From contig DROQ01000080.1 in the NCBI GenBank assembly GCA_011321845.1, positions 1 to 57,898 of the forward strand: 57,898 bases of DNA, in the 5' to 3' direction. The notes below the pieces were generated by a model, which saw only the letters and a program-made list of their open reading frames with translations, did not search any database and was not told the DNA's origin. Source of the stretch: Planctomycetota bacterium. GTDB lineage: Bacteria; Planctomycetota; UBA1135; GCA-002748355. The position numbers were made by a program, and so were the translations under genes. Of this stretch, positions 1 to 9,294 are shown in pieces. Position 1 is the first letter of the stretch. Each line of letters starts with the position of its first letter.

Positions 1-863
1 CAGAACTGAAAAATGGGTACTTCTTCACCCTTTCCGCGGAGAGGGTCTCCTCCGCGCGTGAAGTCAGCACCCAACTCCGAGTACTGAACCCCTGGTCCGG
101 AAACATGTCGGTCCCCCTCGTCTTCGATGGGAGGAACCTCCCCTTGCTTCAACCCCCCCGCCCCAAGAACATCGTCGTTACGGACCAGGAGATCTTCGCT
201 CTCACCCTTTCCCCCGGTAGGAATTTTCGCAAGGGACTCTATGTCCTGGATCGAAAAGGGGATCGGCTCTGGTCTTCCCACCCCCTCAAGCTTGGGTCGG
301 CAGACACCTTCATCGTTTCCGGCGACAAGGTCTTGATTCAGAGCGATTTTGGACGCAAACGCCCGGCATCCGTCCTGCCCCTTCTCCGCAAAACAGGAGA
401 GCGTGAATCTCGCATCCCCCTTGGAGTCCGGGCTTTTTCTCCCCAGACGGACCTTACCGGATCCATCCTGCTTCCAGGCAGCCCGGTCGTCTATCTCAGC
501 CAACATGCGTCCGGAACCGCTCTCACTCTGATCCAGTCCAAGAAAGGGCTCCCTTCCTGGGAGGTGCCCCTTCCCTCCCCCCCCGCCGATTTGGAGAGAG
601 ATCTTCAACGCGGTGTCCCTTTCTTCGGGAAAGACTTTGTCATGCTTGCATGGGAGCGGGATCGGGGGAGGCGTGGGCATCTCCACCTGGTGGGTTTCGA
701 TCGGAACAGCGGGAGAATTGTCCGACGCTTTCTCCTTCGCAAGTCGAGCTTCGTAGATTTAGCCGTCTGGAATGGGCATTTGATCGGCCACAGTTGGAGA
801 GAAACCTGGATTCGCGGCCCAAAGGAGCCGAAAAGGAAAGGGGGGAAAGATGAGGGAAAATAG
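1..863 (+). CDS. Beta-propeller-like protein, 5'-truncated by window edge
   Basis: The reading frame is open from the first full codon (base 3) through the ATG at 105, so the gene almost certainly starts before the window; the visible part is about 287 residues. Short segments such as LYVLDRKGDRLW and VGFDRNSGRIVRR resemble the blade repeats of PQQ-type or quinoprotein-like beta-propellers (weak similarity, judged by eye). No enzyme motif is visible. The stop lies 14 nt past an ATG at 850, and the following toroid protein is best started at 892, so the two are probably co-transcribed. It is likely a secreted or periplasmic propeller heading or continuing the envelope operon; the specific role is unknown. 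Confidence 0.7.
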   Translation, partial: ELKNGYFFTLSAERVSSAREVSTQLRVLNPWSGNMSVPLVFDGRNLPLLQPPRPKNIVVTDQEIFALTLSPGRNFRKGLYVLDRKGDRLWSSHPLKLGSADTFIVSGDKVLIQSDFGRKRPASVLPLLRKTGERESRIPLGVRAFSPQTDLTGSILLPGSPVVYLSQHASGTALTLIQSKKGLPSWEVPLPSPPADLERDLQRGVPFFGKDFVMLAWERDRGRRGHLHLVGFDRNSGRIVRRFLLRKSSFVDLAVWNGHLIGHSWRETWIRGPKEPKRKGGKDEGK

Positions 864-891
864 AATCTCTCGTTACGAAAAAGGAAAAAAA

Positions 892-2100
892 ATGAACTCC
901 AGTGGAACATGGGCTCTGCCCTTCCCTAGGCGATACCTTTCCCGGAAGAACGGAGCCTTTCTCCTTCTCCCCGGTTTGGGGACCGCTCTCGCCCTGTTTT
1001 TTTTCCTGCCCTCCGCCTCGGCCCAAAAAACCAAAGCAGCGACCCAAGGAACCACCGTCTCATCGATCGGGGGAGGGAACTGGGAAGTCACACGCGAGAT
1101 CCAGGAGGCCACGGACGCGGGCCTGGCTTATCTCGCCAAAACCCAAAACCCCGAAGGGTACTGGGCGGGCCATGTGGGGTACAAGATCAACAACAGCTAC
1201 CAACCCACCATGCGGGGCGCCGCCCATGTGGGAGTCACGGCCCTGGCCGCGATGGCCTTTATGGCCTGCGGAGAACTCCCCCAAAAGGGGAAATATGGGA
1301 AGGTTGTCGCCAAAGCCATCGACTTTCTTGCCGCCCACACGGAGGAAAATGGCTACATCACCCTGAACGGGACCCGGATGTACAGCCACGCTTTCGCAAC
1401 CCTGGCCCTCGCCGAAGTCTACGGAATGACCCGGGACCGCAGGGTCCACAAGGCCCTCCAGCGTAGCATCGACCTCATCGTCCAGAGCCAAAACAGGGAA
1501 GGGGGCTGGCGGTACAAACCTTTCGCACAGCAATCAGACATGTCCATCACGGTCTGCCAGGTCATGGCCTTGCGGGCCGCAAGAAACGCGGGGATTCGCG
1601 TCCCCAAGTCGGTCATTGAAAAAGCCGTCCGCTACGTGAGGAGCAGTGCCCGCCAACCAAGATCCTTTCGGGGACGGAGGAGATTCTCCCCCCGGTTCGG
1701 GAACGGAGTGTTCGCTTACCAGCGAAGAGCAGAGGCCCGGGCAACCTTCCCTCTTACCGCCGCGGGGGTCACCATCCTCTATGGAGCGGGAGTCTACAAC
1801 GACCCCCTCATCTCGCGTGGTTTGGACTACATGAGTTCGGAGGTGCGCCGTTTCAACAACCGCTGGGCGGGGCACTACTTCTTTTTCTATGGGAATTACT
1901 ATGCGGTCCAGGCCTTCTTTTTCGCTGGAGGCCGTAGATGGAAGAAATATTTCGACAGCGTCCAACGCCTTCTGCGGAGTTTGCAAGAACCCAATGGAAG
2001 TTGGGCCTGCGATATTGGGCCTGGGTCCAATTTTGGAACGGCTGTTGCTACCCTTATCCTGGCCATTCCCTACCGCTATCTCCCCATTATCCAACGTTGA
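892..2100 (+). CDS. Secreted prenyltransferase/squalene-oxidase-repeat (alpha-toroid) protein
   Basis: The ATG at 892 is preferred over the one at 850: AAGGA lies 6 nt upstream, and this start gives a sensible signal peptide (basic residues, then a hydrophobic stretch ending SASAQ). The mature part has repeated helical-hairpin signatures of the terpene-cyclase/prenyltransferase toroid fold, for example AYLAKTQNPEGYW and IVQSQNREGGWRY, followed by the block ITVCQVMALRAARNAGI. The DxDD acid motif of squalene-hopene cyclases is not seen, so cyclase activity is doubtful. A paralog closes the same operon (8042-9259) and shares the RAARNAGI block and the ending YLPI.QR. Such proteins are common in planctomycete operons with MoxR/BatA/DUF4175-type genes; their function is not established. 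Confidence 0.85.
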   Translation: MNSSGTWALPFPRRYLSRKNGAFLLLPGLGTALALFFFLPSASAQKTKAATQGTTVSSIGGGNWEVTREIQEATDAGLAYLAKTQNPEGYWAGHVGYKINNSYQPTMRGAAHVGVTALAAMAFMACGELPQKGKYGKVVAKAIDFLAAHTEENGYITLNGTRMYSHAFATLALAEVYGMTRDRRVHKALQRSIDLIVQSQNREGGWRYKPFAQQSDMSITVCQVMALRAARNAGIRVPKSVIEKAVRYVRSSARQPRSFRGRRRFSPRFGNGVFAYQRRAEARATFPLTAAGVTILYGAGVYNDPLISRGLDYMSSEVRRFNNRWAGHYFFFYGNYYAVQAFFFAGGRRWKKYFDSVQRLLRSLQEPNGSWACDIGPGSNFGTAVATLILAIPYRYLPIIQR

Positions 2101-2110
2101 CTAGGATCCA

Positions 2111-4531
2111 GTGCATCATTCCGAACCATCCACCGCTTTCACTCCCCTCCTGAGCAACCTTCGTCGGCGTATCAGGCGCCGCTTCTTGCTTCATGGTTTG
2201 GGCTGGTTCGCCACGGCTGTCCTGGGCCTTCTCCTCTTGGACTATGTTCTGGATCGCAGCCTCGACCTTCCCAGTCCGGTCCGAATCATCCTCCTCCTTG
2301 GGATGCTCACATATCTCGCCTTCGGATTTCGGAGGAGGATCCTCTATCCTCTTCGTGCCAGGCTCACTTGGACCGACCTCGCTCTCCTCGTGGAACGCCA
2401 GAGACCGGAACTCCACCAGGCTTTCATCACCGCCGTGGAATACGCGGGTCCCGAGGCCCATCCCCTCCGGGGAGTCTCCCCATCCATGGTGGACAAAGTT
2501 GTCCAGCAGGCCAGGGAACAGATCGCCGACTTCAATCCCGCCAGCGTCATTCGAAAAGACCGGACCCGGCGAGTCTGGGGACTCGCTTCGGCACTTGGCC
2601 TGCTCTTTCTCCTGGTCGGGTTTCAAGACGGAGAAGGCCTGCTCATCTGGGGGCAACGCCTCTTCGGGGCTTCCCTCTCCTATCCTCGCAGAACCTATAT
2701 CACCCTTCAGATTCCCAGATCTTCGGGAAACTATGAGCTAGAGATTCCCAACGAACCCGAAAAACCCATCCACATTCGTCTGGCGCGAGGCGCGGACCTC
2801 CCCATCCTCGCTCATGTCAAAGGCCTGGTTCCGGAAGCTGTGGACCTCGAGTTCCAATCCAAGAGCGGGACTGTTGAAACCATCCCCATGGATCCACGGG
2901 GAAACCGCCGCTTTCGCAAAGTCTTTCGACATATCCTGGAACCATTCCGTGCGAGGGCCATCGGGGGGGATTCGCTCCCTACGAGGTACTTGGAGGTCGA
3001 GGTCCTTGAACCCCCTGTCGCCTTCGATCTCCGAGTCCAGACCATCCCCCCCTCCTACACCAACCTCCCCGCGAGGCTGACCAGGGGAGGGTTGGTCCAA
3101 GCCCTCCCCGGAAGCAAGGTAAGAGTCTTCTTCCGTTGCGCTCAGCCTCTGAAAAAGGGAAGCCTTGAAATCGAAGAAGCCGGAAAGACCATCCCCATCC
3201 AGGAGCTTGGCGCCGAACAGGAGGGCATCCTCTGGCCATCCACAGCAAAAGGAACAAAAACCAAGTCCCCAGGCTCGACTGCCAAGAGCTGGAGCGCCAG
3301 CTTTGTCATGCCGGAGACACCCGATCGTTATCGGATCCATCTCTGGGCTCGAAATGGACTACGGGAGAGAGACAGAGAGAGCCACAGCCTCATTCCCAAA
3401 CCGGACCAAAGACCCAAGGTTCGGCTCTACAGCCCTGGAGCCGCCTTGTCCTCCATGATTCCGGGAGCCAAGTTCCCGCTACGCATCTTTTGCGAAGATG
3501 ACTTCGGCCTGACCAGGATCCAGATCCAAGCCCTCCTCGGAACCAAAGCAAAGGCCGCTCCCAGCATCCTCTGGGAAGCCGAAAACCATTCCGGCTCAAC
3601 CCGATCGCATCCCAAGGCCCCCCCCGAAAAAACACTCAAGGTTTTTTCCCTGCTTCGCCTCAAGACTCCCTCCAGTTACCTGCAACATGCAGAAAGAAAG
3701 CCTCGAGAGGGAGATCGCATCCTCTTCAAGCTCCAAGCCTGGGATGATCGAAGCCCCAACCCGCAAGCCTCGGAACAAATCGACTTTCGGATCGACCTCG
3801 TGGACAAGGAAGAACTCTTGAGACGGCTTCAGAGCCGGCTCCGAGAGACCCGCAGACGGGTCGAAAAAGTGCGTAAAATCCAAGCCGAGGAGAAAAGCAA
3901 ATTGACTCAGCTCCTTGGTTCCTTAGGAAAGGGTGAGACTGCGAACTCCTCGGACTCGAGCCAGGGCATCGGCTCGATCGAGATTGGACAAGAGCGCATC
4001 CAGGCCTTTCTCCACCGCATTCGTCAGACCCTGGCCGAAGTCACCGAAGCCCACCTCCTCAACGGCCTGGACAGCTCCCCGAGCGTCTCCACGGTTTTCG
4101 AGATGTACCGAAAACACTATTCGCAAAACCCCAAGGCACCATCCACAGACCCCGAGTTTCACCGCCTCCTCGCCAAGGCCCGCCGGAACGGTGAGCTTGG
4201 CCCCCTGGAACTTCTCGGCAAGCTCTCCGACATGTTCCAAATCGCCGAAGAAGCTCTGAGCCAGGGAAACAATCCTTGTCGGCAGGTCCTTTCCACGGCC
4301 CAGGCGGAAATATCCGGGAAGCGGATGAGGGAAGAATTGCAAAAAGCCCTCCTTCTCCAGGGGCGTATCCTGGAGGGCTTGGACAAACTTCTCTCTCTCC
4401 TGGAAGATTGGAATGACTACCAGGACTTGGTACGAATGACCCGACGGCTCCGGGATGCCCAACGGGACCTTCTCGAACGCCTGGACTCGAAACGGTCGAA
4501 CACGAAGAAACGAACCAGAAGGGAAAGATGA
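2111..4531 (+). CDS. DUF4175-like membrane protein with coiled coil
   Basis: It starts at GTG 2111 with AGGA a few bases upstream, 10 nt after the preceding stop. The 806-residue product has two close hydrophobic segments near residues 30-75, a third near 153-172, a long extracytoplasmic region with beta-rich, Ig-like stretches, and a charged coiled-coil C-terminal third (from about residue 560). Three N-terminal membrane segments followed by a large soluble domain and helices is the layout of DUF4175-type proteins. It overlaps the next gene by ATGA, indicating translational coupling. It is probably an inner-membrane anchor with a periplasmic domain working with the coiled-coil partner encoded next; the biochemical role is unknown. 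Confidence 0.75.
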   Translation: MHHSEPSTAFTPLLSNLRRRIRRRFLLHGLGWFATAVLGLLLLDYVLDRSLDLPSPVRIILLLGMLTYLAFGFRRRILYPLRARLTWTDLALLVERQRPELHQAFITAVEYAGPEAHPLRGVSPSMVDKVVQQAREQIADFNPASVIRKDRTRRVWGLASALGLLFLLVGFQDGEGLLIWGQRLFGASLSYPRRTYITLQIPRSSGNYELEIPNEPEKPIHIRLARGADLPILAHVKGLVPEAVDLEFQSKSGTVETIPMDPRGNRRFRKVFRHILEPFRARAIGGDSLPTRYLEVEVLEPPVAFDLRVQTIPPSYTNLPARLTRGGLVQALPGSKVRVFFRCAQPLKKGSLEIEEAGKTIPIQELGAEQEGILWPSTAKGTKTKSPGSTAKSWSASFVMPETPDRYRIHLWARNGLRERDRESHSLIPKPDQRPKVRLYSPGAALSSMIPGAKFPLRIFCEDDFGLTRIQIQALLGTKAKAAPSILWEAENHSGSTRSHPKAPPEKTLKVFSLLRLKTPSSYLQHAERKPREGDRILFKLQAWDDRSPNPQASEQIDFRIDLVDKEELLRRLQSRLRETRRRVEKVRKIQAEEKSKLTQLLGSLGKGETANSSDSSQGIGSIEIGQERIQAFLHRIRQTLAEVTEAHLLNGLDSSPSVSTVFEMYRKHYSQNPKAPSTDPEFHRLLAKARRNGELGPLELLGKLSDMFQIAEEALSQGNNPCRQVLSTAQAEISGKRMREELQKALLLQGRILEGLDKLLSLLEDWNDYQDLVRMTRRLRDAQRDLLERLDSKRSNTKKRTRRER

Positions 4532-7287
4532 AGAACTTGACACCCTGGCTCCTGAGCGTAGTTCTCCTCGGTGCCTTCACCGCCCCGCCCCTTCCCGCCA
4601 CCTCCCTCTTCCAGGAGAGAAATGAGCAGGAGGCACTCATTCGCCGGGCGGAACGTCTGCAGCGCCAGATGCAAAAGATGAAGGCCCGCTACCAGAAGGA
4701 GGGGAAAAAAGAATACGTCACCCTCCTGGAAGAAGGGCTTCGTTGGATTTCGGAGAGTCAGTTGATCCGAAAGATGAACGAGACCTCCCTTGCCATCTCT
4801 TCCAAAGAGCGCCGCTCCATCCAGGCAGCAAAGAACGTTCTAAAGGATATCGACAAGCTCCTCTCCATTCTTCTGGATCGACGCTCCATCGAAGACCTGG
4901 AAAAAGAAACAAAGGGGGTGGAAAAGCAGATCCAAACCTTGAAGCGCCTGCAGAAAAAGCAGGAACAGCTGAAAAAGGCCATGAAAAAGATCATGGACGC
5001 CTCCCGCACTCGGGAAGAGGCCCGGATCACCCAGGACTTGAAGGATTTGGCACAACAGGAGAGAGAAGAAGCCAGGAAGAACACTGCGAGAGCCGGCTCC
5101 CTTCAAAACTTCCTGGAAAAGGCCATGGACGAACTCAAACGCCTGGAGAGAGAGAACGAGGAGATCTCCAAGCAATTGGATCCAAACCAACCAAAGGGTA
5201 ACGAGGCCCTTGGAAGCAAAGCCGCCAACCTATTCCGGAAAACCCAAAAGGAGATCGCAAAACTCGAGTTCGCCCGAAGCCTCGAAAAGGCGGTGAAGGA
5301 TCTCTCCGAGCCAAGAAGTTCGTCCTCCAAGGCCCTCCCCTCCTCTCTGCGGACTGCACAGCGCCGCATGGAAGATCTCAGGGAAAACTACGCGGATGCC
5401 CTTCCTCCTGAGATGAAGAAAAGCTGGGATTCTCTCTTGTCCGCCATGAAACAGGGAGGGAAGCTCTCCCCCGAGACCCAGAAGAAGCTCCGAAACCTCC
5501 TGAAGGACTTCGACCAGATGGCCCGCGAGGATCGCAAGTCTCTCGCAAAGGAAACGGAGGACTTGGGTACCAAGACACAGCTCCCAAGGGCCAAAAAATC
5601 CCTGGGCAAAGCGGCCAAACATCTGAGGAAGTCCTCCCAGGATGTCTCCAAAAAAGAAGCCCTGCTCCAGACAGGCAAGGCTCTTCAGGAATTGATGGAT
5701 GCCATTGCCGCATCCTCACCACCGCCCATCAAGGAGCGGGCCCTGGAATTCCAGCGCCAGGCCAAAAGGCTCGCAAGCGGGCTCCAAGCCCAACAAGACC
5801 AGGCCCCCCAGCTTGGGGAGGAGCTTGGGAAAGCAGTCACCTCCCTCAAGAAAACCGAGGAAGAAGCTTCTCGTCTTACCAAGAAAAGCCCTGACTCTTC
5901 GGCCTCCCGTAACGCGGCCAAGGAGATTTCCAAGGCCTTGAAGCAGGCAAAGGCCTCTCTCCAGCGCTCCTTGGACCGTTTGAAGGAACGAGTCGCTGGC
6001 AAAGCCAGGGAAGCGGCCAGGGATCAGGCCAACTTGAATCAGCGGCTTGACCGGATCGCCAAACAGATCAAAAGGGCGCAGGAGGAGGGCAAGCTCTCCC
6101 CGAGCCAGGCCCAAGTCGCCGAAAAGAGCCTGAACAAGGCCCGTGGGGAGATGAAAAAAGCCGAGGCCAACCTCAACAACTCCTCTCCAGGCAAGGCGGC
6201 CCTCAATCAGAGCAAGGCCGCCGAGAGCCTGGAGAAGGCTGCCCGGGATCTGGCGAAAAACCGGAAGCTCGGTGAAAAGGGCAAAGCGGAAATGAATCGC
6301 CTGGCCAAGAAGCAGGAAGAGCTTGAGGAAGAGATTCTCCGCCTGGCCGAAAGAATCGACCCGAGAAAAAACGCTGGTGCCAGGCAGGCCCTGGAGGAAG
6401 CCGCCAAGGCCGCAAAAAGAGCCAAGAGGGCCATGAACTCGGGACGGATGGACAAGTCTCAGGAGGAACAGCAAAAGGCAGCCAAAAAACTCGAAGAGGC
6501 GAGAAAGAACCTCGAGAACGAAAGAGATCGGTATTGGCGCCTTCGCCAGGAGGAGTTGTTGTTCCGGATCGGGGAGGAGGTGGGAGTTCTGATCCGCAAA
6601 CAGAAGGAGCTGAGCAGAAAGACTCTCGACCTCGCTGGCGAGGCGGGAAACGCGGAGCGCCTTCCCCGGCGACTACGAACTCGCATTCGCGCCCTAGGGA
6701 GAGCCGAAAGAGAACTTGAAACACGAGCCCGCTTTCTGGCGGAGAATCTGAAAAAGGAGCAAACCCTCGTCTTCACCTTTGTTCTCGAATCCATTGCGGA
6801 TGATCTGGCTGAGATCGGCAGGATTTTCATGGCAAGACGCCCAAGCGTGGATTCGTTTGTTCAAGGGCTCCAAGCCGAAGTCCTAGCACGCCTCAGAATG
6901 CTCAAGGCATCCCTGGAGGAAGAACAAAAGAACAAGAAAAAGAAGAAAAACCAGAAACCTATGCAGGACAAACCCAACAGCAACCAGGGAGACCAGAAAC
7001 CCAAACTCGTCCCGGATGTCGCTGAGTTGCGAATGCTCAAGCGACTGGAACTCTCCACCAAGCAGAGGATCGATACATTCCTGCAATTGCAAGAATCCCT
7101 CCCCGGGGGACTCGGGGAGCTTGAAACCGACTCCTTGAAACGTCTTGCTCTACGCCATGCGAAGGTGTCGGACCTTTTCCGGACCTTCTTGAAAACGCGA
7201 GGGCTCCTCGACAGTCCTGATGGAGCGCATGGAAAGAAGGGCAAAAACACCAAGGAAGGAGTGGAAAAGAAGGAGAAGAAAAAATGA
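4528..7287 (+). CDS. Very long secreted coiled-coil protein
   Basis: The product has 919 residues. The N-terminus is a signal peptide (MKNLTPWLLSVVLLGAF, likely cut near PATS), and nearly everything after residue 30 is Lys/Glu/Ala/Leu-rich with heptad periodicity, including segments such as LEKAAKAAKRAKRAMNSG-type helices. Near residues 790-820 a Lys-rich hinge (EEEQKNKKKKK) separates the main rod from a shorter helical tail. It is coupled to its neighbours at both ends by ATGA overlaps (4528-4531 and 7284-7287). No catalytic motif is seen. It is likely a periplasmic rod or spacer that acts with the upstream DUF4175-like protein. Homologous rods are known in planctomycete operons but are uncharacterised. 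Confidence 0.85.
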   Translation: MKNLTPWLLSVVLLGAFTAPPLPATSLFQERNEQEALIRRAERLQRQMQKMKARYQKEGKKEYVTLLEEGLRWISESQLIRKMNETSLAISSKERRSIQAAKNVLKDIDKLLSILLDRRSIEDLEKETKGVEKQIQTLKRLQKKQEQLKKAMKKIMDASRTREEARITQDLKDLAQQEREEARKNTARAGSLQNFLEKAMDELKRLERENEEISKQLDPNQPKGNEALGSKAANLFRKTQKEIAKLEFARSLEKAVKDLSEPRSSSSKALPSSLRTAQRRMEDLRENYADALPPEMKKSWDSLLSAMKQGGKLSPETQKKLRNLLKDFDQMAREDRKSLAKETEDLGTKTQLPRAKKSLGKAAKHLRKSSQDVSKKEALLQTGKALQELMDAIAASSPPPIKERALEFQRQAKRLASGLQAQQDQAPQLGEELGKAVTSLKKTEEEASRLTKKSPDSSASRNAAKEISKALKQAKASLQRSLDRLKERVAGKAREAARDQANLNQRLDRIAKQIKRAQEEGKLSPSQAQVAEKSLNKARGEMKKAEANLNNSSPGKAALNQSKAAESLEKAARDLAKNRKLGEKGKAEMNRLAKKQEELEEEILRLAERIDPRKNAGARQALEEAAKAAKRAKRAMNSGRMDKSQEEQQKAAKKLEEARKNLENERDRYWRLRQEELLFRIGEEVGVLIRKQKELSRKTLDLAGEAGNAERLPRRLRTRIRALGRAERELETRARFLAENLKKEQTLVFTFVLESIADDLAEIGRIFMARRPSVDSFVQGLQAEVLARLRMLKASLEEEQKNKKKKKNQKPMQDKPNSNQGDQKPKLVPDVAELRMLKRLELSTKQRIDTFLQLQESLPGGLGELETDSLKRLALRHAKVSDLFRTFLKTRGLLDSPDGAHGKKGKNTKEGVEKKEKKK

Positions 7288-8045
7288 CAAGAACGCGGAT
7301 TCTCACTTTCCCGGCCCTCTTCCTCCTTCTCCCCCTTGGACCTTTCCTTGGGAGTTCCAAGGCGGCTGCTGTTCCTGTTTCCTCGTCCTACCTCCAAGGA
7401 AGCCAAGGTCCATCCGAAACCAAGGATCTCCTGAAAAAGATCCAAAAGGAAATGGCCCGTATCGACGAGTTGTTGAATCGAGCTGCAAGCAAGTCCCGCA
7501 AAACCTCCAGTTCCAGCTCCTCTTTTTCCAAGTCCTCCACCGGCAAAACCTCGTCTACCCAAAAAACCTCGGGGAGTAAGGCAGAAGTAAAAAAGCTCCT
7601 CAAGGAGAGCGCTGCCAGCAATGGAAAAGTCATCCAACTGATCGATCAACTCCTGGCCAAGGCCCAACGAGAGTCCTCCTCCTCCTCGAGCAGTCCCATG
7701 AAACCTCCCAAAAATTCAGGGAAACCCTCTGGGAAACAAAAACCCAAGCCGGACAACCGCGAAAACAACTCTCCTGATTTGCAGAAACAGCAGAAGGCAG
7801 GGAACTCGAAAAACCCCAAGGATCCCAAGGGCTCCAAAGAAAAAGCGAAGCTCTTGAAGGGGAACAAGAAGCCCCCTTCCGGAAAAACAGGAGAATCGAA
7901 CAACTCCAAGGGCTCCGGGCGTTGGGGTTTTCTCCCTCCCTACCTTCAATTCCTCTTTCGAAAGGGGGGAGCCCCAAAGGTACCAGGTAAATATGAGAAA
8001 TGGGCCGAGGAGTTCAACAGGAGCGTGGACCGGAAGAAAAAATGA
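7284..8045 (+). CDS. Secreted Ser/Lys-rich low-complexity protein
   Basis: The 253-residue product starts with a signal peptide (MTRTRILTFPALFLLLPLG, cleavage near SKAAA). A short helical stretch (KDLLKKIQKEMARIDELLNRA) is followed by poly-Ser blocks (SSSSSSFSKSS, SSSSSS), a second helix with LLKESAASNGKVIQLIDQLL, and a long Lys/Pro/Asn/Ser-rich region that looks disordered. The C-terminal 40 residues (GRWGFLPPYLQFLF, then YEKWAEEFNRSVDRKKK) are more ordered and could be a docking segment. ATGA overlaps link it to both neighbours. No family is recognised; the context suggests a small accessory of the coiled-coil/DUF4175 assembly. Confidence 0.8.
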   Translation: MTRTRILTFPALFLLLPLGPFLGSSKAAAVPVSSSYLQGSQGPSETKDLLKKIQKEMARIDELLNRAASKSRKTSSSSSSFSKSSTGKTSSTQKTSGSKAEVKKLLKESAASNGKVIQLIDQLLAKAQRESSSSSSSPMKPPKNSGKPSGKQKPKPDNRENNSPDLQKQQKAGNSKNPKDPKGSKEKAKLLKGNKKPPSGKTGESNNSKGSGRWGFLPPYLQFLFRKGGAPKVPGKYEKWAEEFNRSVDRKKK

Positions 8046-9259
8046 GCTTCTCCGGGAACCAAAAGCTTTCGCCAGGACGACTCGATCCATCCCTGCGGCT
8101 CTTGGCCTGCCTTGTTTTTCTTCCCTTTATGGGGACCGGCCTTTGGGCGCGGATCCTGCCTCCTCAAGCGCCGACCCGTATCCAAGAGTCTCCTCCCCCC
8201 CCCAAGCGGAGTCTCAAGAGCAGCCGGATCCCTCCCCTGCTCTCCCCAAGTCTCCTCACAAAGGCCAACCTCCTCGCCAAGGCAGCGGGAAAATCCTTAG
8301 CTGCGCTTCAGGGGCCGTCGGGCAAATACTCACTGAGGCAAACGGAACTGCCGGCTCCGGTGGCAGTCACAGCCCTCGCCTCACTCGCGCTGCTCTCCTT
8401 GGGCGAGCTTCCTGGCCGAACTCCCCTGGGTTCCCATATCGAAAAAGGAATCCGCTACCTCCTGGACAACCAGGACCGGAGCGGTGGGCCCGAGCACGGA
8501 TATATTTCGGATCCCTCCGACCGATACAGCAAAATGCATGGGCACGGTTTCGCCACGCTCGCGATGGCTCAGGTCCTGGGGCAACTTCCCCGTGATGAAT
8601 CTCCCCTCGTTACCCGAAAGGAATTGCGCCAGGCGCTCGTGGACGCCGTTCGACTCATCGAAAAGGCCCAAGACAGGACGGGAGGTTGGTATTACACGCC
8701 TTCTCCGACTGGCCACGAAGGTTCCATGACCATCTGCATGGTTCAGGCCCTGAGAGCTGCGCGAAACGCCGGGATCGCGGTGTCCATCGAATGCATTCAG
8801 AAGGCGGTCCGCTACGTGGAACGTTCTCAGAAACCGGACGGAAGCTTCCGATACCAACTCGGTTCCGAACGCTCCTCCCTGGCTCTGACCGCAGCCGCCC
8901 TCAGCACCCTGGATGCGAGCGGGCGGTACGACTCCAAGGCCTTGGCCAAGGGGCTCGAATTCATCCTCCAATCTCCCCAGCTACGAGGAGGACCCAAGGT
9001 ATTCCAACTCCTGGACAGAGAGGGGGGAGGACGCTTCCCCTTTTACGAGCGGCTGTATCTGGGTGAAGCCTTGTTCTTTTCCCGGGATCCCAAACCTTTT
9101 CGGCGCTGGTATGGCCTCTTCATCCGTCGGCTCGAAAAGACCCGGACCCCCGGCAAAGGAACGTGGAACTCCCGGCGTTACGGCGAAGCCTACGCGACCT
9201 CCATGAATCTGCTCACCCTGAGCCTTCCTTTTCAATACCTCCCCATCCACCAGCGCTGA
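8042..9259 (+). CDS. Secreted prenyltransferase/squalene-oxidase-repeat protein, paralog of 892-2100
   Basis: The ATG at 8042 overlaps the previous stop by ATGA; an alternative ATG at 8000 would add 14 residues from the upstream frame and is rejected. The signal peptide is followed by alpha-toroid repeats: GIRYLLDNQDRSGG, LIEKAQDRTGGWYY, then GSMTICMVQALRAARNAGI and YVERSQKPDGSFRY. These blocks and the C-terminus (SLPFQYLPIHQR) match the protein at 892-2100, showing an old duplication inside one operon. No DxDD cyclase motif is visible. It is the last gene of the plus-strand operon, with the convergent amidohydrolase ending 36 bases downstream. It is possibly a glycan- or protein-binding scaffold rather than an enzyme (inference). 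Confidence 0.85.
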   Translation: MSFSGNQKLSPGRLDPSLRLLACLVFLPFMGTGLWARILPPQAPTRIQESPPPPKRSLKSSRIPPLLSPSLLTKANLLAKAAGKSLAALQGPSGKYSLRQTELPAPVAVTALASLALLSLGELPGRTPLGSHIEKGIRYLLDNQDRSGGPEHGYISDPSDRYSKMHGHGFATLAMAQVLGQLPRDESPLVTRKELRQALVDAVRLIEKAQDRTGGWYYTPSPTGHEGSMTICMVQALRAARNAGIAVSIECIQKAVRYVERSQKPDGSFRYQLGSERSSLALTAAALSTLDASGRYDSKALAKGLEFILQSPQLRGGPKVFQLLDREGGGRFPFYERLYLGEALFFSRDPKPFRRWYGLFIRRLEKTRTPGKGTWNSRRYGEAYATSMNLLTLSLPFQYLPIHQR

Positions 9260-9294
9260 AGACCGCCCCCCCTCAGAAGTCCGGCTCTGGCCCC

